DNA from: VBAT01 sp036520835
Lineage (GTDB): Bacteria; Bacteroidota; Bacteroidia; Chitinophagales; Chitinophagaceae
DNA: 5,734 bases
Direction: 5' to 3'
Assembly (NCBI GenBank): GCA_036520835.1
Contig: DATDIX010000321.1
Location: 1 to 5,734 of the forward strand
Shown here: piece after piece, positions 5,665-5,734 of the stretch
How the letters are laid out: the number at the start of each line of letters is the position of its first letter
How positions within the stretch are numbered: the stretch's first letter is position 1
The notes under the pieces: model-generated
Told to the model about the DNA's origin: nothing
Seen by the model: only the letters and a program-made list of their open reading frames with translations
The model's database searches: none
Program-made: the position numbers and the translations under genes

Positions 5665-5734
5665 TTAGGAGTGATATATCCCGTATAGTTCATCGACGAC
5701 CTGTTTGTTAAGGTTACCTTCAGTTGCGCATTCC
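5665..5734 (-). CDS. Possible 3' end of a minus-strand gene running off the right edge (frame ambiguous)
   Basis: On the minus strand one frame is open from the edge to TAA at 5665-5667 and ends in NKQVVDELYGIYHS. A second frame is open to TGA at 5658-5660 and ends in NYTGYITPKR. Either could be the true C-terminus; the third frame stops almost at once. The product cannot be recognised from about 22 residues. The 59 bases between the cytochrome stop and 5665 show no clear terminator or other feature. Confidence 0.3.
   Translation of the reverse strand, partial: ECATEGNLNKQVVDELYGIYHS

Noticed and set aside
1..5734. CRISPR array, insertion sequence, tRNA/rRNA, riboswitch or defence system
   Set aside because: I saw no regularly spaced repeats, transposase motifs, terminal inverted repeats, tRNA-like cloverleaf or known defence domains; all larger genes fall in known envelope protein families.

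Overview
The window looks like ordinary chromosomal DNA from a member of the Bacteroidota, probably Chitinophagales or a near relative. The basis is a C-terminal type IX secretion (T9SS) sorting domain on the secreted protease, TAnnTTTG-like -7 promoter elements, no obvious Shine-Dalgarno sites at the starts I inspected, three lipoprotein-type signals and a moderate GC content. The genus cannot be named from this sequence.

Layout, left to right. (1) At 3-251, plus strand, lies the C-terminal end of a class I SAM-dependent methyltransferase cut by the window edge. (2) It converges with zero spacing on a minus-strand lipoprotein glutaminyl cyclase (252-1049). (3) A 286-bp divergent region (1050-1335) holds candidate promoters, a 13-nt palindrome and a hairpin. 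(4) A plus-strand secreted M43 zinc metalloprotease follows (1336-2592), ending in a strong bidirectional terminator. (5) Three minus-strand genes come next: an HtpX-like M48 protease (2659-3597), LemA (3630-4190) and a dienelactone hydrolase-family lipoprotein (4290-5117). A perfect hairpin separates the last one from lemA. (6) A plus-strand small monohaem cytochrome c lipoprotein (5252-5605) has a good Bacteroidota-type promoter. (7) The last ~70 bases probably hold the 3' end of a minus-strand gene, but its frame is ambiguous.

How the genes may work together. Six of the seven identified genes encode envelope proteins. The two clearest functional pairs are lemA-htpX, a familiar membrane pair and likely operon, and the divergent glutaminyl cyclase and M43 protease. 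The protease's predicted signal peptidase I cut leaves glutamine as its first residue, which is the substrate of a glutaminyl cyclase. This fits the known 'Q-rule' for Bacteroidota secreted proteins. The hydrolase carries an acidic stretch directly after its lipidated cysteine, which may mark it for surface export; the other two lipoproteins lack such a stretch. I found no CRISPR array, mobile element, tRNA, rRNA or clear defence system, and no strong sign of a wholly new system.
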